From positions 1 through 38,614 of the IMG/VR virus record IMGVR_UViG_3300013132_002246: a stretch of DNA of 38,614 nt. The stretch is one strand, 5' to 3'. The notes beneath the pieces were generated by a model. It saw nothing but the letters and a program-made list of their open reading frames with translations, searched no databases and was not told the origin of the DNA. The position numbers and the translations under genes were made by a program. Source of the DNA: a virus. Below, in pieces: positions 1 to 7,662 of this stretch; the stretch's first letter is position 1, and every line of letters begins with the position of its first letter.

Positions 1-336
1 CGAATCAATGTTCGCCGTCTGTTTATTATTCTAGAAAAAGCAATAGCAACCGCAGCAAAGTTCCAACTCTTTGAATTCAATGATGAATTCACCCGTGCAA
101 ACTTCTTGGGAATAGTAGAACCATTCTTAAGAGATATTGTTGCCCGTCGTGGAATCACAGAATTCAAGGTTGTGTGTGATGAAACAAACAATACAGCAGA
201 AGTCATCGACAAGAATCAATTTGTTGCTGACATCTACATTAAACCAAATCGTTCTATCAACTTCATCAATCTCAATTTTGTTGCAGTTCGTTCGAATGTC
301 CAATTCACAGAAGTCGGTTCAACAATCACGGTCTAA
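1..336 (+). CDS. gp18: Tail sheath protein, C-terminal part (T4 gp18-like), 5'-truncated
   Basis: The frame is open from base 1 and encodes the last 111 residues of a contractile tail sheath protein; the start lies outside the window. The C-terminal block with FVADIYIKP, RSINFINLNF and VAVRSN corresponds to the C-terminal domain of T4 gp18, the domain that packs against the tail tube. Upstream residues INVRRLF also fit gp18. The sheath polymerises around the tube and contracts during DNA injection. The gene is followed 19 nt later by the tube gene, the standard 18-19 order. An internal TTG at 106 is not the start, because homology extends upstream of it. Confidence 0.93.
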   Translation, partial: RINVRRLFIILEKAIATAAKFQLFEFNDEFTRANFLGIVEPFLRDIVARRGITEFKVVCDETNNTAEVIDKNQFVADIYIKPNRSINFINLNFVAVRSNVQFTEVGSTITV

Positions 337-355
337 TACGAAGAGGTAAACACAA

Positions 356-865
356 ATGGCAGAATCACTTGATCGTTTTATTTCAGGATTTAAGAATCCT
401 GCAAAAACAAATCTCTATAAACTCATAATCAAAGGAGAAGGTGGTGCTGTTGTTCCTGAACTAGAGGGATTCAATATCCGTGCAAAGGGAGCACAGTTAC
501 CAACTTCAGATATCAATATCGTAGAAATTCCATACAAGGGACGCAAAGTCAAAATTCCTGGTGAGCGTACTTTTGCGGAATGGACTGTTACGATTATGGA
601 AACAGCCGAAATGGGTGTTCGTAAAGCATTTGAAAGATGGATATCTGTGATGGATGCGGAGGATACAATTCAAAGAAATACTGCTGCTCTCTGCACTATT
701 GATTGTATTCTTCTAAAACCAGACAATCAAACTCCTTCAATGACTTACACGCTTTTTGGTGCATTTCCTAGTAGTATTGCTTCAGTCGATCTCACATTCG
801 ATGAGCAAACTGCTCCTCTTGAATACTCTGTGACCTTTCAGTATAGTTACCATAAAGTTTCATAA
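356..865 (+). CDS. gp19: Tail tube protein, copy A (T4 gp19-like)
   Basis: This 169-aa protein matches the length of T4 gp19 (163 aa), the subunit of the inner tail tube. Family features are GRKVKIPGERTF followed by EWTVTIM, and a C-terminal beta segment ending in QTAPLEYSVTFQYSYH. The ATG follows an AGAGG ribosome site with suitable spacing. The next gene is a clear paralogue, with long near-identical blocks in both protein and DNA, so this phage carries two tube-type subunits. Copy A is closest to the canonical size and directly follows the sheath gene, so I take it as the main tube protein; that assignment is inference. Confidence 0.9.
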   Translation: MAESLDRFISGFKNPAKTNLYKLIIKGEGGAVVPELEGFNIRAKGAQLPTSDINIVEIPYKGRKVKIPGERTFAEWTVTIMETAEMGVRKAFERWISVMDAEDTIQRNTAALCTIDCILLKPDNQTPSMTYTLFGAFPSSIASVDLTFDEQTAPLEYSVTFQYSYHKVS

Positions 866-1403
866 TAGAAGAATCAATATCAAAAAACACATAAATACTG
901 GTGCAAAACGCCAGTATTTGTGCGTTAGGAGATCTTATGGCTCAAGACATAGCAACAACATTAGCAACAGTTAAACAAGGCATAGCAAGAACCAATCTGT
1001 TTTCTATAGGAATACAGGGAGGTGGAGCAGGAAATATAAGCCGTGATCTTGAATTTAGAGGAAAAGGAACACAACTTCCTTCTTCGGATTTAGGAGTAAT
1101 AGAAATACCATATCGTGGTAGAAAACTCAAAGTTCCTGGACAAAGAACTTTTGCGGAATGGACTGTCACGATCATGGAAACTGAAGGAATGGAAGTTAGA
1201 GCAGCAATAGAACAGTGGATCAATAAGATTGATAATGCAGAAACAGGACAGCGTGGTGATGGTAGTCTTCTATCTGATATAACAGTAAAGATGCTTACTA
1301 CAAAAGGTGGAACTTCTTTAACCTATACCTTGTATGGTGCATTTCCGACAAGTATGGCATCGGTTGATCTATCATTTGACGAGCAAACTGCTCCTCTTGA
1401 ATA
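803..1403 (+). repeat. Near-identical DNA blocks shared by the two tube genes
   Basis: The 23-nt block at 803-825 (beginning GAGCAAACTGCTCC) is exactly repeated at 1381-1403. A 20-nt block at 569-588 is exactly repeated at 1147-1166. Both pairs lie at equivalent positions of the two gp19 paralogues, which marks a tandem gene duplication with some DNA identity kept, either recent or maintained by gene conversion. The coordinates given span the first pair. Confidence 0.85.
890..919 (+). promoter_or_regulatory. Late-promoter-like CATAAATA merged with a 9-bp hairpin
   Basis: CATAAATA at 890-897 differs by one base from the T4 late promoter consensus TATAAATA. It overlaps a perfect inverted repeat, AAATACTGG (893-901) and CCAGTATTT (911-919), with a 9-nt loop. 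The pair sits 18-47 nt upstream of the second tube gene. A late promoter for that gene is plausible. The hairpin could instead be an intercistronic processing or stability element between the two tube mRNAs. Neither role is shown by the sequence alone. Confidence 0.45.
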
Positions 1404-1512
1404 TCAAGTTACCTTCAATTATTCTTATCATACTGTAAACGGTGCTGGATCTTCTAATTCTTCTGGATCTGGTGGTGGTTTCAATTTCCCATCAGGTCTT
1501 CCGATAGCATGA
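937..1512 (+). CDS. Tail tube protein, copy B (gp19 paralogue with Gly/Ser tail)
   Basis: This 191-aa paralogue of the preceding tube protein shares GRKLKVPGQRTF, AEWTVTIMET and SFDEQTAPLEY with it. It differs by a flexible Gly/Ser-rich C-terminal extension (GSSNSSGSGGG) ending in FNFPSGLPIA, absent from copy A and from T4 gp19. I chose the ATG at 937 because TAGGAG lies at the right distance (926-931); an in-frame GTG at 901 falls within the upstream hairpin and has no ribosome site. It could be a second tube subunit, a baseplate-proximal or distal ring, or a decorated variant. The tail suggests an exposed or lumenal appendage. The gp19 fold is clear; the specialised role is inference. Confidence 0.85.
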   Translation: MAQDIATTLATVKQGIARTNLFSIGIQGGGAGNISRDLEFRGKGTQLPSSDLGVIEIPYRGRKLKVPGQRTFAEWTVTIMETEGMEVRAAIEQWINKIDNAETGQRGDGSLLSDITVKMLTTKGGTSLTYTLYGAFPTSMASVDLSFDEQTAPLEYQVTFNYSYHTVNGAGSSNSSGSGGGFNFPSGLPIA

Positions 1513-1537
1513 TATAGATAAGTGAATAGGAGATACT

Positions 1538-3586
1538 ATGGCAATCAATATTCTAGGGTTTGAAATTGGAAGAAAAAGCACCCCTAAAACTATTCCCGAA
1601 CTACAGGGAAAAGAAGAAAAGGTAAAGTCATTCATCCCTCCAGAAATCGAAGACGGGGCATCCGTAGTTGATTTTGTTGGAGGTTATGGATTTGGTGTTC
1701 AATTAATCAACTATGATGTTGCTTACAGAAATGATGGAGAACTCATAAATCGTTATCGTCAAATGGTTGAACACGCAGAAGTTCAAACAGCAGTCGATGA
1801 TATTGTCAATCAAGCGATTGTATTGAACGATAAATCAGAACCCGTAAGCATCAATCTAGATAAATCAAAAATGCCAGTTTCTATCAAAAAGAAAGTCAAA
1901 GTAGAATTCGATCAGATTACAAAAATGCTTGATTTCAATACTAGAGGCTCGGAACTCTTCAAGCGTTGGTATGTTGATGGTCGTCTCTACATTCAAATTT
2001 TGATGGATGAAAAGAAACAAAAAGAAGGCATTGCAGAATTACGGGTCATAGATCCAACAAAAATTCAAAAGATAAGAAATATTGAGCGTGAAGTAAATTC
2101 CAACGGCATTAAATTTATAAAGAGAATCCAAGAGTATTACCTCTATACCGCAGATGACTTTGTTGGAACAGGCAGAGACACAATCAATTACCGCTATGCA
2201 AGTGATGGAGTTATCATTGCACCCGATTCTATTGCCTATGTTAATTCTGGATTTATAGATCCTAGCACAAAGAAAGTTTTAGGTTATCTCCACAAGGCAA
2301 TAAAACCTCTAAATCAATTGAGAATGCTTGAAGATGCTACAGTAATCTATAGAATTTCCCGTGCACCCGAGCGTCGTATCTTCTATATTGATGTTGGTTC
2401 TTTGCCTAAGAACAAATCAGAACAGTATCTTCGTGAAATCATGCAAAGATACAAGAATAAACTTGTTTACGATACAGCAACAGGAGAACTTCGTGATGAA
2501 AAGCGTCATATGCATATGCTTGAAGACTTCTGGATGCCCCGCCGTGAAGGTGGTAAAGGTACAGAAGTTCAAACGCTTCCTGCTGGACAGAATCTAGGAG
2601 AATTGCAAGATGTAGAGTACTTCTTAAAGAAACTCTATGTCTCTCTCCATGTTCCTCCTTCAAGATTCAAAGAAGATACAGGATTTAATGTAGGTAAAGC
2701 AGCAGAAATATCCCGTGATGAAGTTCGTTTTGCAAAATTTGTCAATAGATTACAGGGAAGATTTTCAGAATTATTCCTTCAACTGCTCCGTGTTCAACTA
2801 TTATCAAAGAATGTTCTTACAGAAGATGAATGGGATGAATTTTCATACGATATCAAGTTTGACTATGCAACTGATTCATATTTCTCTGAACTAAAGAACA
2901 ATGAACTTGTTATGACTAGACTCGGATCTCTAAGAGAAGTCGAACCTTATCTTGGAAGATTCTTCTCTTCTAATTGGGTGAAGAGAAATATTCTACAGAT
3001 GACTGATGATGACATAGAGTCTATGGATAAAGAAATAAAGAACGAAAAAGAGTCAGGGGAAAACCAACCACAAGAAGAAATGATGGGAGGCATGGAACCC
3101 CAAATACAAGGTGAAGTCTCAACAGAAGGTGCAGAACAAACACCACCTGTAACCACAGAAACTCCTGTAGCAGATATAGGATTAGAGGAAATAAAACCAG
3201 AGGGAACAGAGGATGAAACGACTCTGGGTGAATTACCCGATATGGAGTCCACCACTGGTGAAGAAGAACAACTTCCGAATCAAATGTCTGACGAAGAAGT
3301 AGATGATCTTATTGCCTCATTTGGAGAGCCTCCAATAGAAGAGGAAGAAGAGGAAGAAGAGGAAGAGCCAAAAGAAAAAAATAAGTCATCAGAAATGAGT
3401 AATAAAGAAGTAGAAGACATGATTGCTAATTTTGAAGAATTTTCTAACTACAATGGACACACAAGAGAGTTTGTTTTCCCGCTTAATGAATTAGCAAAAT
3501 CAAGTTCTTCTAAAAAAACAAAATTGAGTCCATTTGCTTCAAAAATTCTGAAGTCTGTATTAGAAAATAAGACTCAAAACCCTTGA
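1538..3586 (+). CDS. gp20: Portal vertex protein (T4 gp20-like) with long acidic C-terminus
   Basis: This 682-aa protein is much longer than T4 gp20 (524 aa). The first ~490 residues are portal-like, including RYRQMVEHAEVQTAVDDIVN, the ISRAPERRIFYIDVG segment, and VPPSRFKEDTGFNVGKAAEI, all typical of T4-type portals. The dodecameric portal starts prohead assembly and is the channel for DNA packaging. Beyond about residue 490 lies a low-complexity Gln/Glu/Pro/Thr-rich region, a run of ten glutamates, and a twice-occurring motif (MSxxEVxDxIAxF at about 583 and 620), then a Lys/Ser-rich tail. The extension may contact scaffold during assembly; this is inference. A GGAGA site precedes the ATG. 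Confidence 0.94.
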   Translation: MAINILGFEIGRKSTPKTIPELQGKEEKVKSFIPPEIEDGASVVDFVGGYGFGVQLINYDVAYRNDGELINRYRQMVEHAEVQTAVDDIVNQAIVLNDKSEPVSINLDKSKMPVSIKKKVKVEFDQITKMLDFNTRGSELFKRWYVDGRLYIQILMDEKKQKEGIAELRVIDPTKIQKIRNIEREVNSNGIKFIKRIQEYYLYTADDFVGTGRDTINYRYASDGVIIAPDSIAYVNSGFIDPSTKKVLGYLHKAIKPLNQLRMLEDATVIYRISRAPERRIFYIDVGSLPKNKSEQYLREIMQRYKNKLVYDTATGELRDEKRHMHMLEDFWMPRREGGKGTEVQTLPAGQNLGELQDVEYFLKKLYVSLHVPPSRFKEDTGFNVGKAAEISRDEVRFAKFVNRLQGRFSELFLQLLRVQLLSKNVLTEDEWDEFSYDIKFDYATDSYFSELKNNELVMTRLGSLREVEPYLGRFFSSNWVKRNILQMTDDDIESMDKEIKNEKESGENQPQEEMMGGMEPQIQGEVSTEGAEQTPPVTTETPVADIGLEEIKPEGTEDETTLGELPDMESTTGEEEQLPNQMSDEEVDDLIASFGEPPIEEEEEEEEEEPKEKNKSSEMSNKEVEDMIANFEEFSNYNGHTREFVFPLNELAKSSSSKKTKLSPFASKILKSVLENKTQNP

Positions 3587-3617
3587 TTTGATATATAAGA
3601 TAACAACGGAGATTAAA

Positions 3618-3785
3618 ATGAATACACAAATAATTGATTTCTTGAAGAATGTTTCAAATGAAAATCTTGTTGCAGCAAAAGAAAATATTCATGCTGTTTT
3701 GGCACAAAAAGTATCAGGGATACTTGATGATAAAAAAGACGAAATAAAGAGTTCGTTGTACGACAATCCGTCAAAGGAAAATTGA
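3618..3785 (+). CDS. Small prohead-core-like protein between portal and protease
   Basis: This 55-aa protein (MNTQIIDFLKNVSNENLVAAK...) is translated from an ATG preceded by CGGAG. An upstream TTG at 3588 in the same frame is less likely. It is predicted helical and charged, with the pattern N-L-x-x-A-K-x-x-x-x-x-x-L-x-x-K-V followed by KKDEIKSSLYD. Small core proteins of T4-like phages have this pattern and occupy the same place (T4 genes 67 and 68, between 20 and 21). Its TGA overlaps the ATG of the protease gene by one base (TGATG), so the two are translationally coupled. I assign it by position and pattern and cannot distinguish a gp67 from a gp68 equivalent. Confidence 0.6.
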   Translation: MNTQIIDFLKNVSNENLVAAKENIHAVLAQKVSGILDDKKDEIKSSLYDNPSKEN

Positions 3786-4432
3786 TGTATCTTATCACAG
3801 AAACGACACAAGATAAAGTTCGCCTAATCACAGAAGAGAAAAAGAACGGTGAAAAGCAGTACTTCATTGAAGGTATTTTTATGCAGTCTGGAGTAAAAAA
3901 TAGAAATGGTAGAGTCTATCCAGAACAAATTCTGAACAAAGAGATTGAAAGATATAGTAATGAATTTGTCTCGAAAAACAGAGCAATGGGAGAACTAGGA
4001 CATCCAGAAGGACCAACGGTCAATCTTGAAAGAGTTTCTCATCTTATACAGAACCTTCGTGTAGAAGGAAAAGATATAATGGGAAAGGCGAAAATTCTTG
4101 ATACTCCAATGGGCAAAATTGCGAAGAATCTTCTTGGCGAAGGTTGTATGTTTGGTGTTTCAAGTCGTGGTATGGGTTCTCTACAAGAAAAAAATGGTGT
4201 GAACTATGTTCAAGATGATTTTATGCTTTCTACCGTGGATATTGTTGCAGATCCATCAGCCCCTAATGCTTTTATAAATGGTATTATGGAAGGAAAAGAG
4301 TGGATATGGGATAATGGCATCATCAAAGAACGAGAGATAGCAAAATATAAAAAAGCAATACAAGAGTCTGCTAGAAGAGATATAGAGGCAAACACCCTCA
4401 AAGTCTTCAAAGATTTCTTGTCAAAACTGTGA
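3785..4432 (+). CDS. gp21: Prohead core protease (T4 gp21-like)
   Basis: This 215-aa serine protease is almost the same length as T4 gp21 (212 aa). After head assembly it cleaves scaffold, core and capsid proteins, typically after (L/I)xE sites. The expected active-site regions are visible: GELGHPEGP with His73, and MFGVSSRG with Ser126/Ser127, followed by VDIVADPSAPNAFI, which is typical of the family. The start is the ATG at 3785, overlapping the upstream stop; the TTG one codon earlier is not needed. Candidate cleavage sites can be seen in the neighbouring capsid protein (INE before Ala50). It sits between the core and scaffold genes, as in T4. Confidence 0.93.
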   Translation: MYLITETTQDKVRLITEEKKNGEKQYFIEGIFMQSGVKNRNGRVYPEQILNKEIERYSNEFVSKNRAMGELGHPEGPTVNLERVSHLIQNLRVEGKDIMGKAKILDTPMGKIAKNLLGEGCMFGVSSRGMGSLQEKNGVNYVQDDFMLSTVDIVADPSAPNAFINGIMEGKEWIWDNGIIKEREIAKYKKAIQESARRDIEANTLKVFKDFLSKL

Positions 4433-4435
4433 GAT

Positions 4436-4443
4436 TATACATA
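4436..4443 (+). promoter_or_regulatory. Late-promoter-like TATACATA upstream of the scaffold gene
   Basis: TATACATA differs by one base from the T4 late consensus TATAAATA and lies 40 nt upstream of the gp22 start, in the short gap after gp21. A related core, CTACATA, occurs at 5515-5521 (upstream of gp23), 7051-7057 (upstream of gp3) and 12386-12392 (upstream of the ParB-like gene). Late transcription by a gp55-type sigma factor is expected for these genes. The motif is short and AT-rich, so the call is tentative. Confidence 0.4.
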
Positions 4444-4482
4444 CGAAAGCAATGAAACCTTAGAAATCAGGGAGCAATACCA

Positions 4483-5496
4483 ATGGCAAAGAATCCAAAG
4501 AAATATGAGAAAATGGAAGAAGAGGAAATGTGCGAAACCTGCGGGAAAGAATACAAGCCCGTAAAGGAAGCAAAGTCTTCAATAAAGTCTCTTTCCAAGG
4601 CAGAGCGTATGCAAATGCAAGATGAATATGACATGGAAGATGAGAAAAACGAAGAAGATACAGAAGATACAGAAGATACAGAAGAAATGGAAGAGGGTTA
4701 TTCAAAGAAAATGACCGAAGAAGACGAAGAGGAAATGGAAGACGAAGAGGAAATGGAAGACGAAGAGGACGAATCAATGAAAGAAAGCATAGAGGCTATT
4801 TTTTCTGGAGAGAATTTAACAGAAGGATTCAAGGTAAAGGCTGCAACTCTGTTTGAAGCCGCTGTCAATAGCCGTGTTCGTCTTGTAGAAGAACAACTTG
4901 CTTCAAAGTTCACCGAACTTCTAGAATCACAAGTAGAAGAAATAGCAAACGATCTTACAGAGAAAGTCGATTCATATCTGAACTATGTTATTTCTGAATG
5001 GATGGAAGAAAACAAGTTGGCTGTCGAATCAGGAATTCGCACGGAAATTTCCGAGTCGTTTATCGAAGGTTTAAGAGGTCTATTCCTCGAACACAATATT
5101 AGTGTTCCAGAAGGTCAAACTGATCTTTTAGACGAAACTGCGCTAAATCTAAAGCGTGTTTCTGAACAATTGAATCGTCAGATTCAGAAGACAGTTGGTT
5201 TAACAGAACAACTAAAGGTCTATCAAAGAGCAGAAATTTTTGCAAATCTCACAGAAGGACTATCTGATACCCAAACAGAACGCCTTCGTACTCTTGCAGA
5301 GAATATGGAATATGCAGACACCGAAGAATTTGAGGCCAAGTTGAATATCCTCAAAGAGAACTATTTAGAACCAACAAAGAGCAAGAAAACTCTGTCTTCT
5401 ATTCAAGTAGAGGATACTTCTGAACCACAAACACTAACAGAGGCTTCAGGAGATGTTTCCGCATACCTGAACGCTATGTTACGCAAGAACAAGTAA
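4483..5496 (+). CDS. gp22: Prohead scaffold protein (T4 gp22-like), Glu-rich
   Basis: This 337-aa protein is assigned as the main scaffold by position (21-22-23) and composition: it is strongly acidic and helical, with coiled-coil-like segments from about residue 110 onward. T4 gp22 is 269 aa and is degraded by gp21 during maturation. The N-terminal third has tandem EDT units and an EDEEEM duplication, encoded by tandem DNA repeats. Residues 14-17 are CETC, a lone CxxC pair unusual for a scaffold. The C-terminal half is canonical, including RQIQKTVGLTEQLKVYQRAE and a final region ending AYLNAMLRK. The ATG is preceded by AGGGAG. Confidence 0.88.
   Translation: MAKNPKKYEKMEEEEMCETCGKEYKPVKEAKSSIKSLSKAERMQMQDEYDMEDEKNEEDTEDTEDTEEMEEGYSKKMTEEDEEEMEDEEEMEDEEDESMKESIEAIFSGENLTEGFKVKAATLFEAAVNSRVRLVEEQLASKFTELLESQVEEIANDLTEKVDSYLNYVISEWMEENKLAVESGIRTEISESFIEGLRGLFLEHNISVPEGQTDLLDETALNLKRVSEQLNRQIQKTVGLTEQLKVYQRAEIFANLTEGLSDTQTERLRTLAENMEYADTEEFEAKLNILKENYLEPTKSKKTLSSIQVEDTSEPQTLTEASGDVSAYLNAMLRKNK
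4654..4770 (+). repeat. Tandem short repeats in the scaffold gene
   Basis: Three consecutive copies of GAAGATACA (4654-4680) encode EDT-EDT-EDT. Further on, two exact consecutive copies of an 18-nt unit (4723-4740 and 4741-4758) encode DEEEME, followed by a partial third copy. These look like replication-slippage products that enlarge the acidic N-terminal region of gp22. Confidence 0.85.
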
Positions 5497-5557
5497 GTCA
5501 AAGTTAGGAAAAAACTACATACCAAAGAATCTACATTCTTCAAAGGAGAAAGACAAA

Positions 5558-6979
5558 ATGGACACGACAGCATTCTTAACAGAACAAGCACTAAAGAAAT
5601 GGAAGCCAATTCTTGAGCATCCAGAACTTGGTGCAATCAAGGATCCTTATCGCAAGAGCGTTACTGCTCTCTTGCTTGAGAATCAACAACAGGCAATCAA
5701 CGAAGCAGCACCATATAACGCTGTTGTTGGTGGCGTAAACAATCTCGCAAATCCAAACGGTAACGGCGCACTTGCAGCCTTCGATCCAGTGATGATTTCT
5801 CTGGTTCGTCGTGCAATGCCAAATCTCATTGCTTATGATGTGTGCGGTGTTCAGCCAATGACTGCACCAACAGGACTCATCTTCTGCATGAAGAGCCGCT
5901 ACAATAGCAACGGTGGTGCAAATCCATCCACAGCACAAACAGAAGCAATGGGCTTGAATGAAGTAAATACTGTATACTCAGGTACTGGACCTGGTTTCGG
6001 TGGTACATACGGTCTTGGTAGTACTTCTGGTGATGGTTCTGCTGCGGGCTTTGCTTCAGCGCAAATCGCTCTTTCATCACTCTACACAGACACAAACGGT
6101 GTTACAGGTACATCTGCTTACTCGGGTATCGGTTCATCAACATCATTCATGGAAACTGCTAAAGGTAACGCAGGCTTTGCAGAGATGGGCTTCTCAATTG
6201 AGCGCACATCAGTTATTGCCCGTTCCCGTGCACTACAGGCATCCTATTCAACAGAAATCGCACAAGACCTCAAAGCAGTTCACGGCCTTGATGTTGAAAC
6301 AGAATTGGCAAACATCCTCACAAATGAAGTTCTTGCAGAAATCAACCGTGAAGTTGTTCGCACAATCTATCAAGTTGCAACCCTTGGTTGTGTAACCAGT
6401 GGATTCAACCTAACAAGCGGTCAGTTCGATGTTCAAGGTGATTCAGACGGTCGTTGGAGTGCAGAACGCTTCCGTGGTCTGTTCTTCCAGATTGAGCGTG
6501 AAGCAAATATTATCGCCAAGGAAACCCGCCGTGGTAAGGGTAACATCATCATCTGCTCGTCGGATGTTGCAGCCGCCCTCTCTATGAGTGGTCTTCTTGA
6601 GTCTAATCAGACTGGAGCCTTTGGTAAGGATGTTGACGACACAGGCACTACATTCGTAGGAACAATTGGTCGCTTCAAGGTCTATATTGATCCATATGCT
6701 CCAGCAGGAACTGATTTCTGTGTGGTAGGCTATAAGGGAACATCTCAGTATGACGCAGGTTTCTTCTACTGCCCATATGTTCCTCTACAAATGGTTCGTG
6801 CAATCGACCCAACGACCTTCCAGCCAAAGATCGGCTTTAAGACCCGTTACGGAATTGCAGCAAATCCATTTGCAACAACATCTTCAAGTGTACTAAACTA
6901 CAACGATGGTGTTCAAGCCCGTACAAACACATACTACCGCATCTTCCAAGTAACCAACCTACACGGTTTCACCAACTGA
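5558..6979 (+). CDS. gp23: Major capsid protein (T4 gp23-like)
   Basis: This 473-aa HK97-fold capsid protein is a clear gp23 homologue: KKWKPILEHPE near the N-terminus, then LVRRAMPNLIAYDVCGVQPM, EIAQDLKAVHGLDVE, EINREVVR and GFKTRYGIAANPF. It is shorter than T4 gp23 (521 aa). A maturation site for the gp21 protease is likely after Glu49 (INE followed by AAPYN), which would remove the N-terminal 49 residues; LTE at 7-9 is a second candidate. The leader has AAGGAG and a 6-bp hairpin (AAGAAT/ATTCTT, 5525-5540) just upstream. A strong terminator follows. Codons differ somewhat from neighbouring genes (more C-ending), as expected for a very highly expressed gene. Confidence 0.97.
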   Translation: MDTTAFLTEQALKKWKPILEHPELGAIKDPYRKSVTALLLENQQQAINEAAPYNAVVGGVNNLANPNGNGALAAFDPVMISLVRRAMPNLIAYDVCGVQPMTAPTGLIFCMKSRYNSNGGANPSTAQTEAMGLNEVNTVYSGTGPGFGGTYGLGSTSGDGSAAGFASAQIALSSLYTDTNGVTGTSAYSGIGSSTSFMETAKGNAGFAEMGFSIERTSVIARSRALQASYSTEIAQDLKAVHGLDVETELANILTNEVLAEINREVVRTIYQVATLGCVTSGFNLTSGQFDVQGDSDGRWSAERFRGLFFQIEREANIIAKETRRGKGNIIICSSDVAAALSMSGLLESNQTGAFGKDVDDTGTTFVGTIGRFKVYIDPYAPAGTDFCVVGYKGTSQYDAGFFYCPYVPLQMVRAIDPTTFQPKIGFKTRYGIAANPFATTSSSVLNYNDGVQARTNTYYRIFQVTNLHGFTN

Positions 6980-7016
6980 TAGGTTAGAGAAGAGTAGATT
7001 CTAAGGTATCAAAGAG

Positions 7017-7047
7017 ACAGGGGAGGGAAACCTCCCCTGTTTTCTTT
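7017..7047 (+). terminator. Strong intrinsic terminator after gp23
   Basis: A perfect 10-bp stem (ACAGGGGAGG, 7017-7026, with CCTCCCCTGT, 7031-7040) encloses a GAAA tetraloop. It is followed directly by TTTTCTTT. This is a textbook rho-independent terminator 37 nt after the capsid stop codon, and would insulate the abundant gp23 message from gp3 and uvsY. Confidence 0.95.
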
Positions 7048-7072
7048 CACCTACATAAAGTTGGAGGATATC

Positions 7073-7618
7073 ATGGAAGCAAATTACTCTGGACTAGATC
7101 AATACCAGCCATTAGAAAGAGCAGGGAACAGATATTTCACTACTCCAAACTATCTCAGTCCTACTGCATTTCGTGTAATAATACCAAGACTCCCAAAGAT
7201 TACTTATTTCATTCAAACAGTAAGCATTCCGACAGTATCCATAACTCCAATGGACATACCATTCAAAGGATTTTCAAGAATGCAAGCACCCGCATCTCTT
7301 GACCTTTCAGATCAAATAATCATCAATTTCACGATAGATGAAAATATGGAAAACTGGCAAGAGATGTATGATTGGATGACTGCTGTCGTTGCAAGTAGAG
7401 AAAACAATGGTGCAGTTAACACCTCTGTTTCGCTCTATTCGGATATAGTCGTTTTGGTCTACAACAATGCAAAAAAGATGAAGAAAAAATTAACATTCCA
7501 TGAATGTTTTCCACAGAGTATGACCTCGTTTGAATTTAATTCAAGCGTTAATGATATTGATCCTTTTATGGTTAGTTGTAATTTTTCTTACAAAACTCTT
7601 CATATTGATTCTTACTGA
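7073..7618 (+). CDS. gp3: Tail completion / tail terminator protein (T4 gp3-like)
   Basis: This 181-aa protein matches T4 gp3 (176 aa), which caps the tail tube and stabilises the sheath end before head joining. The best diagnostic segment is IINFTIDENMENWQEMYDWM, aligning with the T4 segment IVRFIVDEDLKSWIGMYEWM, which I recall from the T4 protein. The overall fold is tube-like, so it could be misread as a third gp19. I use the ATG at 7073, with GGAGG at 7063-7067; a TTG at 7061 is inside that ribosome site. The gp23-gp3-uvsY order is that of cyanophage-type T4 relatives. Confidence 0.87.
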   Translation: MEANYSGLDQYQPLERAGNRYFTTPNYLSPTAFRVIIPRLPKITYFIQTVSIPTVSITPMDIPFKGFSRMQAPASLDLSDQIIINFTIDENMENWQEMYDWMTAVVASRENNGAVNTSVSLYSDIVVLVYNNAKKMKKKLTFHECFPQSMTSFEFNSSVNDIDPFMVSCNFSYKTLHIDSY

Positions 7619-7627
7619 TATTCATTT

Positions 7628-7653
7628 TTGATTTATCTGTTTTGTGATATACT
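7628..7653 (+). promoter_or_regulatory. Candidate sigma70-like promoter for uvsY
   Basis: An extended -10, TGATATACT (7645-7653), lies 9 nt before the uvsY ATG, with a TTGATT at 7628-7633 upstream. The spacing between TTGATT and TATACT is only 14 nt, so the -35 assignment is doubtful. Transcription from this -10 would begin about 0-3 nt before the ATG. No Shine-Dalgarno sequence is present, which fits a leaderless or nearly leaderless mRNA. Confidence 0.4.
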
Positions 7654-7662
7654 CTATACACT

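Noticed and set aside
901-936. GTG at 901 as a longer start for the second tube protein
   Set aside because: It lies in the hairpin without a ribosome site. The ATG at 937 has TAGGAG at correct spacing and begins where paralogue similarity begins.
6000-6395. 131-aa open frame on the + strand inside gp23
   Set aside because: It is in another frame of the capsid gene, low-complexity (Leu/His/Gln/Ser), with no ribosome site.
7073-7618. Third gp19 tube paralogue
   Set aside because: The tube-like fold is shared, but the FTIDENMENWQEMYDWM segment and position between gp23 and uvsY identify gp3.
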